Part shown: one piece after another, positions 34,144 through 46,400 of the stretch
How positions within the stretch are numbered: the stretch's first letter is position 1
Layout of the letters: each line of letters starts with the position of its first letter
Source: Aaosphaeria pasadenensis
Lineage: Eukaryota > Ascomycota > Dothideomycetes > Pleosporales
NCBI GenBank assembly: GCA_022813625.1
Contig: JAKLMB010000003.1
Location: 930,001-994,000, forward strand
Reading direction: 5' to 3'
DNA length: 64,000 bases
Notes under the pieces: generated by a model
What the model saw: only the letters and a program-made list of their open reading frames with translations
What the model was told of the DNA's origin: nothing
Database searches by the model: none
Translations under genes and position numbers: made by a program

Positions 34144-34915
34144 TTGGGCAATTACTCGCCTCTTTTGAATGCTTTTTTTCTTCTCGGTTTCATACTTGGT
34201 TTGGCTTGTTACTTGGGAGAGGGGTTATGGCGTTCGGGTTGTGATGAAGCTTGGTTGTATGTTTACTCTAATCTTCTTTTCCTGTCAGGGGTAGCTAGGA
34301 GGGACGGATGAGGTGGTAACAACGTCTCCGTGGAGGGGGATATTGCATGAGAGGTGGTGCGGATATGATATTGTGTGTGTTGTGGTGTCAGGGCCGTCAG
34401 ATATGCTCAGTCATGTTGATAAAAGAGGCCGGACGTACGGACGATGTGGGGAACGACGTTCCATGTGGATACAAAATATCTTCTTTCCAATGACATATTT
34501 CTCAATCTGTGGTCTTTTCTGTGTAAGGTGGAAATTGCGGGTTGTCTGTTCTCGTTACCATGTGGCTTTCTGCGCATTGGTTGTTGAAATTGGCGTGTTT
34601 TTTGCTATTGTCCTGAGGCAATAGTAATTGCTGTGACAAAGAATGGTCCTCCAAATTCTCCCAAAAGCGTTCGATGTACTCCGTACTGTGATGTTCTATG
34701 CAAGATGATCTCGATGATGATAGGTCCTATGGACATAGTCCTTTCTTCCGTCCCCTTTCGGTTAGTTAATTCGCCTGTGTATACATATGAATCGAACATG
34801 GTGATCAGTCGTGTAACATACTGAGACACTCCCAAACATACAACTTCCACCCAATATTCGAATTTTCGAATATCTAAATCCTCACCCCCACTTCGAGAGT
34901 GGAAACTGGAAAACC
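34144..34915. other. Intergenic region with a TACTCCGTA motif
   Basis: Holds the 3' region of the chitin deacetylase and the promoter of the next gene. TACTCCGTA occurs at 34677-34685. No gene is supported. Confidence 0.5.
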
Positions 34916-35860
34916 ATGCCCGCCTCACTCATGGCCCTCTCCACGGAACTTCGCCTCCAAATCATATCCTATGTCCTTCTTTCCCCACCCTACCCACTCC
35001 CAGTCCCCTCTACATCCCCCACACCAACCCGCACAACCCTTCCATCCTTCGCCCCAGAGAATACTCGTACAAGCACCAATCCCTTCGTCGTATGGCGCGT
35101 GGAGTCCATTCCAACCCACAACCTATCACTACTTCCCCTCCTCTTGACATGCCGGCAGATCGCCACGGAGACAAGGGACGTCGTGTCGCGAAACAATATC
35201 GCGATAATCGACTTCGCGGTGGTGGACAGGTGGTGGATCCTGCCGACTCCACGCTACATTCCGCTTCACACGACGATCCGAGAGGATGGATTGGTACGAA
35301 TCGGGCCCGGGGTGGGCGGAAAGAAGAAGAAAGGGAACGTGGAGGGTGGAGGCGAGGCCCATCATCTTAACGATATGGAGGTTAATGTCACGCTCTACCA
35401 TACCATGGAAGACAGAGAGTATTCAGGACTGGACCCGGAAAGAACTTTGCCTATACGTGCGCCAGTGGGTGGGGTGGTGAGGTATCTGGAGACTTTGCTT
35501 CGGCCGAATATCGAGTGTTGGAAGGAATCTGCTGGGAGAGATGGTGGCATTGGAGTAATAAGATTGAATTTTGAGACGGAGAGGAGAGATTGGCATCGCC
35601 CGATTCCGGAAGCGGAGTTGCCAGTGAGGTTCAGCAAGGAGTTCAAGCATTTGGATTTGCGAACGCTTATGCCGATGGTTGGGAATGATGCGGTGATGTT
35701 TGTGGAAGGATTTAGGCATACAATGGGAAAATTCGTTGAGGAATCAAAGGAATCAAAGGAGTGGAGGTGGGGGGAATTATTCAAGATCTGTGAGGATATT
35801 ATTATAACAGTGAATGGGGGCAAGGAGGAGAGTGTGTTTGCTGTGGATAGGAGCGAGTGA
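34916..35860 (+). CDS. Hypothetical protein with F-box-like N-terminus
   Basis: Single-exon frame of 314 residues starting MPASLMALSTELRLQIISYV (a second ATG at residue 6 is also possible). The LSTELRLQIxSYxL pattern followed by LLTCRQIATETRDVV is the layout of a large family of short fungal proteins related to F-box/2EXR proteins. The rest is not assigned. No signal peptide or membrane segment. Codon structure and composition look coding; function unknown. Confidence 0.7.
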   Translation: MPASLMALSTELRLQIISYVLLSPPYPLPVPSTSPTPTRTTLPSFAPENTRTSTNPFVVWRVESIPTHNLSLLPLLLTCRQIATETRDVVSRNNIAIIDFAVVDRWWILPTPRYIPLHTTIREDGLVRIGPGVGGKKKKGNVEGGGEAHHLNDMEVNVTLYHTMEDREYSGLDPERTLPIRAPVGGVVRYLETLLRPNIECWKESAGRDGGIGVIRLNFETERRDWHRPIPEAELPVRFSKEFKHLDLRTLMPMVGNDAVMFVEGFRHTMGKFVEESKESKEWRWGELFKICEDIIITVNGGKEESVFAVDRSE

Positions 35861-36424
35861 GGGTTGTGGTTGGATGAAGGAAACAGGAGCGATCAAGTTG
35901 TTGTTGCTGCTACTCGGGCTCTGTTCAAAAAGAATGCTCCTACCATTGACGTCCTGAACGTGAAGGCATAGAGAACGAAAGATACGAACAGAGATGTGTT
36001 ACCTATGAGTCGGCGTCGGTGAAGAACATGTGGACTGGAGTGATCGGAAGAAGACCACGAGAACAGCACTGAAGTAGAAATAAGGTAGTTATGCTGCACA
36101 AGTAATCCGACCATTGCATGCCATGCTATGCTAGATGTGGTTGAAAGGCCCATGCAATGTCCATATATGGAACTGTGATTGCCGTATTAAGATTGGTACT
36201 AATTATACAAGACTTCGATGGAGATCTGCGGTCGCCTATGCTATGGTATGGACTAAAGGCTTAGCTGATCATTGATTTTGGATTACCGAATGTGGCAAAT
36301 ATTTCATAACATCAGTCGGAGTACAGCAGATTGATCTGCTATCCCCAACCCAAAATTCGACTAATGTCATATCGCACAGGCTCTTGAAACTGAGAGGGCG
36401 ATCTTTGTCTCGATCTAGTTGAGT
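35861..36424. other. Convergent intergenic region, nothing recognised
   Basis: Lies between two genes that converge. One minus-strand open frame (35893-36153) is not protein-like. No gene is supported. Confidence 0.5.
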
Positions 36425-37306
36425 TCAGTCGTCGTCGTCAGACGACGCATATCCCAAACCTAGCGCCAAAGGAACTGGTGGTTTTGCTGGTGGTGATACT
36501 GCACCGGCAGGTTTCAATGCTTGTGGAGATTTCACCGTCTCCTTTCCAGCGACTGAATCTGATCCTCGCCCAGCGACAGTGTCCTCTTTTATGCGATTAG
36601 CCTTCTTATCACTGTCCAGCTCGTCTGCCACGGTTTTCCTCGATCCCATTTCTGCAGCACCAGAGCTGGCCTTCCTCGATTTAGCACCCCTCAGTAGCCC
36701 ACCATCTTTCTCATTGCCCTTCTTCCTCTTCCTGTTCACACCCCATTGTGGGGCTCCTTCTGCGGTGACCGGGTCACCAGCGTTCTGTTCGAGAAGGGCT
36801 TTGCGCTCCACTTCCTCTTGATGCTTACGAAACAGATCTAACTGCTCGAGTGTATCTTTGCGGATGGTCTCCTCCTGCTTGCGCGTAGATTCGAGGACGG
36901 CGTCGAGGAATTCGGCTTCAGAGTCATCGAGAGCACGAAATTGGTTCTTCAGGCGGTTTGCCTATTGTTGTATGTGCGTCAGGGATTGCAATTATAGTCT
37001 GGATGTAGAATTCCATGAAAACAAGTGAACGTGGATTGTTACCTCTTCAAAGGCATCCTGCTTGGCCGCTTAACCACGACAACCTAACATGTTAGCCCTC
37101 GCCGTTCCATGGTTGGTCCGAGGACTGTCAATTTATCCACCTTTATTGGCCTGCAAGACCTCGTAGAGACTCTTTCCGTCGTGGGCATTCTCTTGGAGCT
37201 CCTTCTGGCGCCGTTTCTCAGCAAGCTCCTTCTGGGCAGCGTGCCATTCGTCGTCACGTTCGACGGGATTGTCGACAGTGCCACCAGACACGAAGCCGGA
37301 GGACAT
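36425..37306 (-). CDS. FAM192A/Fyv6 family nuclear protein
   Basis: Protein of 242 residues with the FAM192A/Fyv6 N-terminal domain; yeast Fyv6 acts in splicing and the human homologue binds the proteasome activator PA28gamma. Exons on the minus strand: 37306..37141, 37068..37043 (26 nt), 36961..36425. The first intron (72 nt) has a weak GTGGAT donor; the second (81 nt) starts GTAACA. Together they give MSSGFVSGGTVDNPVERDDE, then HDGKSLYEVLQANKAAKQ, AFEEANRLKNQFRALDDSE and AEFLDAVLESTRKQEE, which follow the family order. The C-terminal half is disordered and Lys/Ala-rich and ends LGYASSDDDD, typical of the family. Divergent from the aldo-keto reductase. Confidence 0.88.
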
Positions 37307-38290
37307 TTGGTACAGGACGTCAGGGGAGGTCCGGAGGGGCAAAAGGTCGGAGGGTGCTTTTTCTTGTCTCTTTCGCGTTGCCGTGGAGTGAGAGGACCGG
37401 GTTACCCCAATTGGGGCTTTGCTGTATGGGGAAGTTGGAACAGTCTGGAGCGGGTGGTCGGACGATGGCGCTGAAGTGCGGGATTGGGAGATTGTGAGTG
37501 GTTGAGGTGAATTGGATGGGATTGATGGCGCCGGTGGGACAGTGGATGGAGGTGGGATATACGAGCACTAACTGGGTTTAGCGCGGAAGGAGTCGACAAT
37601 CATCGGGTGGATTTCCCAGAATGGAAGGATAACGCACGGACCAGGAGGGGCTTTTCTATGGGGGAAGAAGTTGGGTGACGTCGCATTCAATTCACAACCA
37701 CACGACTTACGAGGGTACGAGGGAACTGTGTACGCAACACTGCAAAGTCTACGGCGAATCCATCCCGCAATTGGTGGGATTCAACCGTTTTCCTACCTTT
37801 GTCTACCTTACCTATCAGTCGTCTGCCTAGTTCCATTCAAAGTACCTATTGGCTCTGAAGAGTTTTCTGTTTTGTTGTTTTGCCATCTTCAATTTCCCTA
37901 GCACGCCTGAGTACCTAGGTATTTCTACTTCGTTCGATTATCCGGTGGCTACAACACCCCATCTAGTGTGCCTAGCTCTCTAGTCTCTCTCCAGGGGGTT
38001 TACTCGTAGTCTGTTCCTGCAAGTAGTGCAAGATACGAGCAGCACTCCGCTGCCATTCATCCCATCCATGGTTGGTGGATGCTAGGTAGTGGGTAACCTG
38101 TGGGGACGTCGTGTCATGGTGAAAAGGAAAAACAATACCTAGGAGAAAGGTATTTAGGAGTAACGACTTCCCCCAGTTTCTCCACCTTCCTTCCTCCCTC
38201 TTCCCCAATTGTCATTTCAACTCCTCGCCTCTCTTTTTTCTTTTTGATACCCCTCAGCATAAGTACATGCTCAGAGCAACTCTCCGCAAA
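37307..38290. promoter_or_regulatory. Divergent region between FAM192A gene and aldo-keto reductase
   Basis: About 1 kb containing the TACCTAGGTA palindrome at 37912-37921. The plus-strand leader before 38290 is pyrimidine-rich, as in highly expressed fungal genes. No gene is supported. Confidence 0.5.
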
Positions 38291-39298
38291 ATGGCCCCCA
38301 AGACCTGGACACAAGAGACCTTCACCCTCAACACGGGTGCCAAAATCCCCGCCATCGGTCTGGGAACCTGGCAATCCAAGCCCAACGAGGTCCGCGAGGC
38401 CGTCAAGGCTGCCCTCCTCAAGGGTTACCGCCACATCGACACTGCTCTCGCCTACGGCAACGAGCATGAGGTCGGTCAGGGCATCAGGGATTCTGGTGTT
38501 CCCCGTGAGGAGATCTGGATCACCACCAAGCTCGACAACCCCTGGCACAAGCGCGTCGAGGAGGGTATTGAGAGCTCCCTGAAGAGCTTGGGTGTCGACT
38601 ATGTCGACCTTTACCTTATGGTATGTTCCTAACTACTCCAATCGCAACGGCAACTCCACGATTTCCCAATCTTCTCAGCCCTGTTCGAGAACCCACTCAA
38701 GGTAATCATGCGCTAACATCCCACCCAACAGCACTGGCCCTCTTCCACCGACCCCGAAGACCTCAAGAAGCACTACCCAGACTGGGACTTCCTGAAGACC
38801 TGGGCCGAGCTCCAGAAGCTCCCCGCCTCGGGCCGCGTCAAGAACATTGGCGTTTCCAACTTCGGCATCAAGAACCTGGAGAAGCTCTTCGCAGATCCCA
38901 GCTTCAAGATCACCCCCGCTGTCAACCAGATCGAACTCCACCCCAACAACCCCTCCCCCAAGCTCCTCCAGTACTGCAAGGAGAAGGGCATCCACGCCAC
39001 CGCCTACTCCTGCCTCGGCTCCACCGACTCCCCGCTCTACAAGAACGACGAGTTGAAGAAGATTGCCGAGAGCAAGGGCAAGACCGTTCAGCAGGTCCTC
39101 CTCATGTGGGGTCTCCAGCGCGGCACCTCCGTCATCCCCAAGAGTGTCACCGCCAGCAGAATCGAGGCCAACTACGAGCTCGATGGCTGGGAGTTGACCG
39201 ACGAGGAGGTCAAGGCCATCGATGCTTTCCCCGAGAGGTTCAAGGTCTGCGGCGACGCCTGGTTGCCCATCAAGGTCTTCTTCGGCGATGACGAGTAG
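38291..39298 (+). CDS. Aldo-keto reductase (AKR)
   Basis: Cytosolic NAD(P)H-dependent carbonyl reductase of 298 residues, nearest in layout to Gcy1/GldB-like glycerol or aldehyde reductases. Exons 38291..38620 and 38732..39298; the 111-nt intron starts GTATGT and ends CAACAG. The catalytic tetrad is present: Asp and Tyr in HIDTALAYGNE, Lys in TTKLDN, and His in LYLMHW right after the splice. The NADP-binding end reads SVIPKSVTASRI. An ATG eight codons upstream (38267, MLRATLRK) is also open; the second ATG has the better context and fits the family. Codon use is strongly C-biased, suggesting high expression. Substrate not known. Confidence 0.93.
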
Positions 39299-40443
39299 AT
39301 CTCCTGGCGACTAGGTTCAGAGAGCCACAGCCTTAATGATTATAATGATTTTAGAGGTAGACAACAAAACAAATGAATAAATAAAAGATACCACATGACA
39401 CAAATTGAGCCAGCCCCCTTTAATCCATTACTGTCCCGTGAATTATCGTCGATGCCAGCCAAAATCTGGGCTAATCAAAAAATCAGCGAGACGTCAAGCC
39501 TGCAAAACAAACTCTAATCATAATCAGCAAATGCCACCATCACGATGTAGTGTTCTATAGACAAATAAATAAAATGCATCATGAAAGCTGATAATGAAAC
39601 AAAGTACGTACTTGGTTAGTATTTGCATTACACCAAAGCACGACAATTTCAGAGTCTGACACTCCGGAATTTCATTCCGACCAACTTATGCATGCTCTCC
39701 CCCCCGCTACGCCCTCGCCCCGGCCCCCCAAAACAATCCCACCAACTGGCTCTTTTTCGGACCCACCCACGCCATGCCCCCTGTCCTGTATCTTAAATAG
39801 ATACCTTACCTACCCTTGCGACCTAAGGTAGGTACACAATTGTCATTTTCACGGGTAACATATACTTCTATCATGCCAAGCAGATTCCGATGGAAGTACA
39901 CAGTCATTGTCCTTAATTCTATTCCCTCTTGCAATCAGGGATATATCTCGAAACTCTCTTGTGTATTTTTCTTCTTCAAACGACTCGATGGTTCTATCGG
40001 GATGGTCCTTTTCTTTTTGTGGATGCCTGCGTTACTGTTATGGATCTGAATTCCAATTTTGAACGTGCAAAGGGCAAGTTACAAAGTACAAATACATTTA
40101 TATCTACACTATGACTGATTCTCCTACCACCTTTGAATGGATGCAGAAGGAATAGCTAAATAGGAGAGGGATTTCGTTGAGGGGCAGTATGCAAAAGCAG
40201 CAGCCCCGTGAAAATATGGAATCCTCTCGTGTGACTATGCAGTATGTGGACGGCGGGATGACCTGATGCGCGTCGTCCTGAAAACTCCTCGGTGAAATGA
40301 GGAAAAATGGTCCTCTGGTGAGAAGAGAAGCTGAATAATGCCAGTGTTGAGGGAACCAAGCAACCAACCAATTTCCTTAAACCAAGTTCAACCTTCTCGT
40401 GAACCATTCCGTGAACCAAATCCAACCAGTTCTAACCAACCCC
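39299..40443. other. Convergent intergenic region
   Basis: Between the stop of the aldo-keto reductase and the stop of the giant gene. It is AT-rich at 39340-39650 with several AATAAA-like words. No gene is supported. Confidence 0.5.
39376..39381 (+). terminator. Possible poly(A) signal of the aldo-keto reductase
   Basis: AATAAA occurs 78 bases after the stop codon, a plausible distance; more AATAAA-like words follow. Fungal poly(A) signals are loose, so confidence is low. Confidence 0.35.
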
Positions 40444-43400
40444 TTACCCAGCCAAACGTACGAATAGTGAATCCTCGTCATCGATATCCATATTCTCAAC
40501 TTTTACCTTGGCCTCGGCCTCGGCCTCCACCTCGACATTGTCATCGACATCGACATCATCGACGGGCGGAAAATCGTCCTCCTCCAAATGAGCGCCCTCA
40601 AGAATGAATCCCATATGCGACTTATCAATGCCCCGGCAGTCTCTGCGAATCTTCGTGAAGAGGCCCTTCAGGAACCCGACGGGGCTCTTCGTGAATCCCC
40701 AGTGTCCTGTCGAACTCGTTATGAATCCATCAGCTGTTGACAAGTTAGTTGAGAGATGCGAAATGATAGGGAGAGCGTTTAACTTACGAGAAACTTCTTG
40801 ATCGTCTTCGGTAGCGGCATGGGCCAAGCCCAGATGGTTACACAGCTCGACGTACTCTTCGTACGAGCGGAGGTAGAGTTGTCCAGCGAAGAGATTGAGT
40901 TGGAGGGTCATGCTGCGTGGCACGGAGTCCGGATCGAACTCGCGGCCAACGTTGTAGAGATTAAGACGATCCAGTGACCGGTAGCTTGGGTTCTGTCGTG
41001 GAGAATACAGATGGAGCGTGACCTTGTCATGGGATTTGATATATGGGTAGAGGCTATTTGCTTCGAATGGGCTGATGATGACGAGGGCTTGGATCATGGA
41101 GGTGTCTTTACGGTCTGGAACGGAGATGATCCACTGGATGGGGCGGTGATATAGGTCTGAATAGGAACCTGCGGGCAGCTTAACGGTCCGCGCGTAGTCA
41201 GAAGTGACGAACACACCTCCCGGGAATCTTGGAATATTAAACTCTTTTGCTATGGTCGTTTCTTTGAGAGTTTCGAAAGCGGGTATGATCGTTGGAGTCG
41301 CCTTGAGTATGCCTGTTCTGACGAGGTTTCCGATATTGCGATCGAGGCGGTGGTTTGCTGCTGTAACCTGCAGCACTTCTTCAACCTCTCTCTCTGCCTC
41401 AATTTCTGGATATAGCTCTCGCTCTTGTTCTTCTTGCAGCTCCGCCAGGGAGACATTCATAGCTCCAAATTCCCGGCAGCGTTCGACGATCTTAGAGATG
41501 TTGTCGTTCTCTATATCCCAACCCTCAAACTGCCGCTCTTGTAGTTGTGTCGAGGTTAAGGGCTTATATCGTGATTCCAAGGACACTGCCTCGTTCTCCA
41601 GAAGTCTCTCTACTACTTCCTTGCTGATGGTTTCATTTTCGACAATAAATTGTTGATGGTAGAACCGTCTGCCTTGAGCAGCCCAAAGTCGCATGTTTCT
41701 GCGAAGGTCCATCCAGGTTTCTAGAATGGTCCAACAGAGTACATCCGACACTGAGATTTGACTTTCTTGGGCTTTGTTCATTTTCTCCAGAATCTTGACC
41801 CGGATCTCCTCAGGCACGCAATACACCACGGACTGGCCCTTGCCCAGTTTTCTCATCCTCATGCAGGCTAATGGAAGATCAGTAAATCTGGTGTACATGA
41901 GTTCGCTCCTACATAACGTACCTTGTGCTAGTTTGTCTTTTGTAAGGCCGGCTCCTAGCGTAACTGCCGCGCGATAGTTTCTAGGAAGCCTCAAGTCAGT
42001 GCCTCTCGTGTGGGCCTCGTCGAGATAAACAAGACAAAGCTCAGGATTTCGAGCATATGTAGAGGTTTGCAATGCTTCTACTCTACCCTGACGGTCGCAA
42101 ATGCAGAGCTCATCGTTGTCGTTGAAGAATATCACGGCCTGAGCATCGCTCAGCTCGCTCATTTCAAGCCATCTCCTCGCAACCTCGAGGTTGTCGAGCT
42201 CGAGTATTTGTGCACCAACATCGAGAATCACGCGTACAGTCGGAGTCATGCTCGTGATGAAATCGAGAAGATGCTCTGCATCGGATTGAACGGTTTCTGG
42301 CCTCGAAGGGATGAGAGCGACTGAGTTCATTCCTTGCAGGAGATTAGCCAGGTTGAGGGCATTCGTATCCTTTTGCTGCTCCAGATCCAGGTATTTTATC
42401 ATTAATGGGAGAGTATGACGCGAGTCATTTGTGCCACTGAACCCGGTAAGTGGGTGGGACTTCACTTGTCCGATATCCCATCCCGATGCGGATAATTTGT
42501 GAGGGTATTCTTTCAATTCCTTTGGAAACACGATGTGCTTCAAGTAGTAGTCGATGGCGCCTTTGGAAAATCGAAGTCCCGGAAATATCTGTTGCTTACA
42601 ATTTGAGGAGTCCCTCAAATTGATGTTTCCTAGTCGATGATACTCTCTAGGCAGCATGTTCGCAGTAGCACCGTCGATCCAGGTTGCGTACTCGCTGTCA
42701 GCTTGATCAGACCTAAGGAGATGTTCGAAAGCCAAAGAAAGGCTCTTATCATCTAGCCCTCCATAATAATATGATAGTAAAGTTAAGAGAATTAGAACGT
42801 CAGGATGACTAAATTCCGATCGAGGGGATGGCTTATCCTTGGAGCGGTAGGGGACAGCGACTTTCGTTCGAGGTTCTGGAGCCGGATCAACACCGTATTG
42901 AACTTTCCAGCGTTTGTTGCCCAGGACAAACGGGAGTATTCCGCCCGCGAAGAGACCCCTAAGTAGAAGGAGTATTGTTCTCATTGATTCAGTCCACATG
43001 CCATCGTTCTCTACAGCTGAAATGTCATGTTCGCTAACGTTTTGCTCAGTGATGTAATTGTAGACTGCATCCCTCACTGCTTGCGATTGCCGGATTATAT
43101 GGAGTCCGGTAAGTTGTGTAGTGCAAATCCTAGCCGCTACTTTCGTCATGAGCATAACCTTTGCGTCGTGCTTCAAAATTCTAATACGCGGGAATCTTTC
43201 CGCGTGCGGATTGTCAACTTCAATTGACAATGGTAATGTCGTCTTGACTTCACGAGCGCATGCCGCGACCATCGCCATAACTTCCTGGAGAACACACCAT
43301 CGCTCGGGACTGAACTCTATTGGTGCCGGCGTGCCGACCGTATAGATCAGCTCAAAGTGAACGCCGAAGTTCTCGTCACTCTCATCTACAATGTCACGAG

Positions 43401-46400
43401 ATTTTTCGTTTAAAAAATTCTGTACGCCAATGAGCGCTTCTCCAATCTCTGTCTTATCGCCGAGAAGACACTCGAGGCCCATCAGCTTGAAAGATAGAAT
43501 GTGTTCGGGCTGCATGAGAAGTATGCCGCGGTTCTCGATGCAGTCTTTTAGGATCTCCTGGATCAGAAGAACCTGGACCTCATCAAGCTTCAGAGATCTT
43601 GAAAACGGCATGTGGTATACACGTCGGTTCAGAAGTCCACCAACTTTACATACCAACATCTCAAGCATTTGTTTAGATTGCGGTCTCGCGACCACTACCC
43701 TTGCTAGCTTGGTACCATCTGCCACGGAAATTGCAACAAGCGGCGTGATAACAGACGATTTACCTTCGCCCATGTTTAGCTGCATGATGGTATTTTGTTC
43801 GTTTTCAGGCTCTCTCATGTGCGTCGCAATCTCCTCCTGCACGGATCGGATCGTAATGCAGCTCTCTACCTCGAGAAGTAGGTTTTCTGGTTGATCCATT
43901 GGATTCCAATTCTCATGACCGGGATTCCGCAGCTCCTGAACTAGGTCCATCGGATCATGAACTAAACCCACCATCCTTATTGCACGGTTGTATTCAGTAA
44001 GGGCAAGGCCATACTGGACAATGGCTGACTGCCAATTGTCAGATAGACGGAGCCAGTTGTCCCTGTTTAGCTGGGTTAAGAATAACGCAGGGGAAATGCG
44101 CGGCAGCAGGGGCCTGTATAGTTCGCTCAATTTTGCAGGTGTCCAGCTGGACTGAAGACCCAAGACATGAGGATAAATCGAGCAGGAAATGGCTCGTACC
44201 AAAGCATCGTACAGTTGAGTAGTGTATTTTTGACAGTCGTGAAGATAACGTTGAAGCAATGACTCGATTTCTGATGAGCTCATCTGTGCAATTTCGTACC
44301 GATCAAATTGCAAACTAGAGAGTCCTTCCCTTAGACCAAATACCAAATTACGTTCGGAAACAGATTCGGCACGAACTTCCAGCGCCTTACAGAGCGATAG
44401 GAAGTGCTTCTGTACATGTAGCTGGATACCGTCATTGTGTTGTTGAATGTGAATATTAGGTACCTGAGGTGGTAACGCAAGTTCGCAAGGCCCTCTTTGG
44501 AAGATGTTAGCCGGACAGATACGGTGTGCTCGACTTGTGAGTACAGGTTTAATGGGCAACTTGGCTACATCTAAAGATCGTAATCCGATGACAGGCTGCT
44601 TTCCAGCAGTGGAAAGAAGAGTATCCAGATATATTGACAAGCGGCCGTTGTCCAACCATTTTTGGAACAGGCCTTGCACAATCGAAATAGCTTGGTCGAC
44701 ATGTAAGAACGACCTCGCTGCATGTTCAGGAGGAATGCGTATATCTTGACTCGGCCAGAGGCGTATAAAAAAATCTACCAGCAGAGTAATGGACCTTTGC
44801 TGTTCAGTTCTATATGCCCTAGTCCGGCGCGCCTTATACGTTTTCTCAGCCTCATGCGGTTTCCGCGGAAAAGGAAAATGAGGAATTGATAGTGGTTTCT
44901 GCGCGAACTTAAGATGGAACTCAAGTTCACGAAAGCTTGCCTTAGTGCCTTTGCTCATATCGAAGAGGGCTGCCTGGGGAACTTCGATAGCCTGCATATC
45001 TGAGGATCGAAAGAGCAGTGCCAGAATTCTCACTGTGTCCATGTCTGTTTCAATCCCAAAGGCGACTGAGGACAGCCACATTGCCATATCATATCTATTG
45101 AAGTTATGTGGCTCTTTGGAAATAGACGCATGGAGATCACACCAATTTGTTTTAATCCAGTCTGTAATGGGTTCCAGCCATCTCGCATCGTACCTTAACT
45201 CGGAGCTGTTTATACTGCGCTTCTGTCCCTGTATGGTGGCATTTTTGAAATATTTCTCGAAAAAGTCGGCTTGAGAGTCAGCCGACAGCCTTTTGTCAGA
45301 CCCTCGCTTGTCTCTCAGAACGAGACATGCCGCATGGTATGATCTTTTCTCGCTTTGGATGTTGCCATCCGTATGGCTTCCATCGTAAAAGGTGTCTGCG
45401 CAAATTGGATGCTGTTCCTCACCAGAAGCGTACACATGGAACGTGGACGTCCGCGACAATTCCCGTCGTATTAGATCCTTTTGTGCAAATTTCAAAGAGA
45501 AAAGCTCCCCGGGTATCGCTTGTTGACAAAGCGACCGCCTTTGTCTCTCTATATCAAGGAGCGTCGACACATGGGTGTAAAACAGAGGATTTTGTGACAT
45601 GAAGGGAAGATTTTCGTCCCAGACAACTTTTTGTCTATCTGTTGTCTTTGCTGAGGAAAATGATCTTGCCGGTGTAATCCTGGCAATGGTCTCCAGTAGA
45701 ACCAAATCACATTGTGAAAGCACCTCGAATGATCGGACCGATCCTGAGCGTAAAATAGCTAAAGCCGACTCGGTACCGGTATGCCCAGTCAATGGATCAG
45801 GGAGACAATACGATGTTAAGGCATGTAGATAGCATAGATAGATCTTACTATGCAAGCTGCCGTCGTCTAGTAAACGACCAAGAACCTCGTCCACGTGGTA
45901 CGCATGAGTGCGGCTCCCAGCACCAAGAGCAACGGAGACAGAAACATGGGAATCAGCTCTTGAGTATGTTATCGTGCCCTCGGGGATAAGTACCAGACGT
46001 CTTGTTGTTTTCCTGTGTCCTTTCAATACCAACTTCGTAGTAAGTCCTACTAAAGTCTCCACTTTCTGACAAGGGTCCACGATCAACCCACGATATTGCT
46101 TCGAAAACAGGGCCATCTTGGAACGATCAAAAAAGAAGGAAAGCTGTAATCTGGGTAGCTCGATATCGATGGTGTGGTTATCGGCATTGAAAAAAGTGTG
46201 TATATGCGACCTTTGTTCCAATCCGGAGAGCAGATTGCACAATCGACGAGTCGTATCAGACGTGTGCGCAAGCAACCTTCTGCCAGCCTGTAAAAGGCAC
46301 CATTGTGAATCAACCTTTTTTAAATGCCAATTCTTCGACTGCTCTAGCGGCCACGGGGAATCGCGGTGACAGAAGTGTACTACATTGGCATCCTTTTCAT

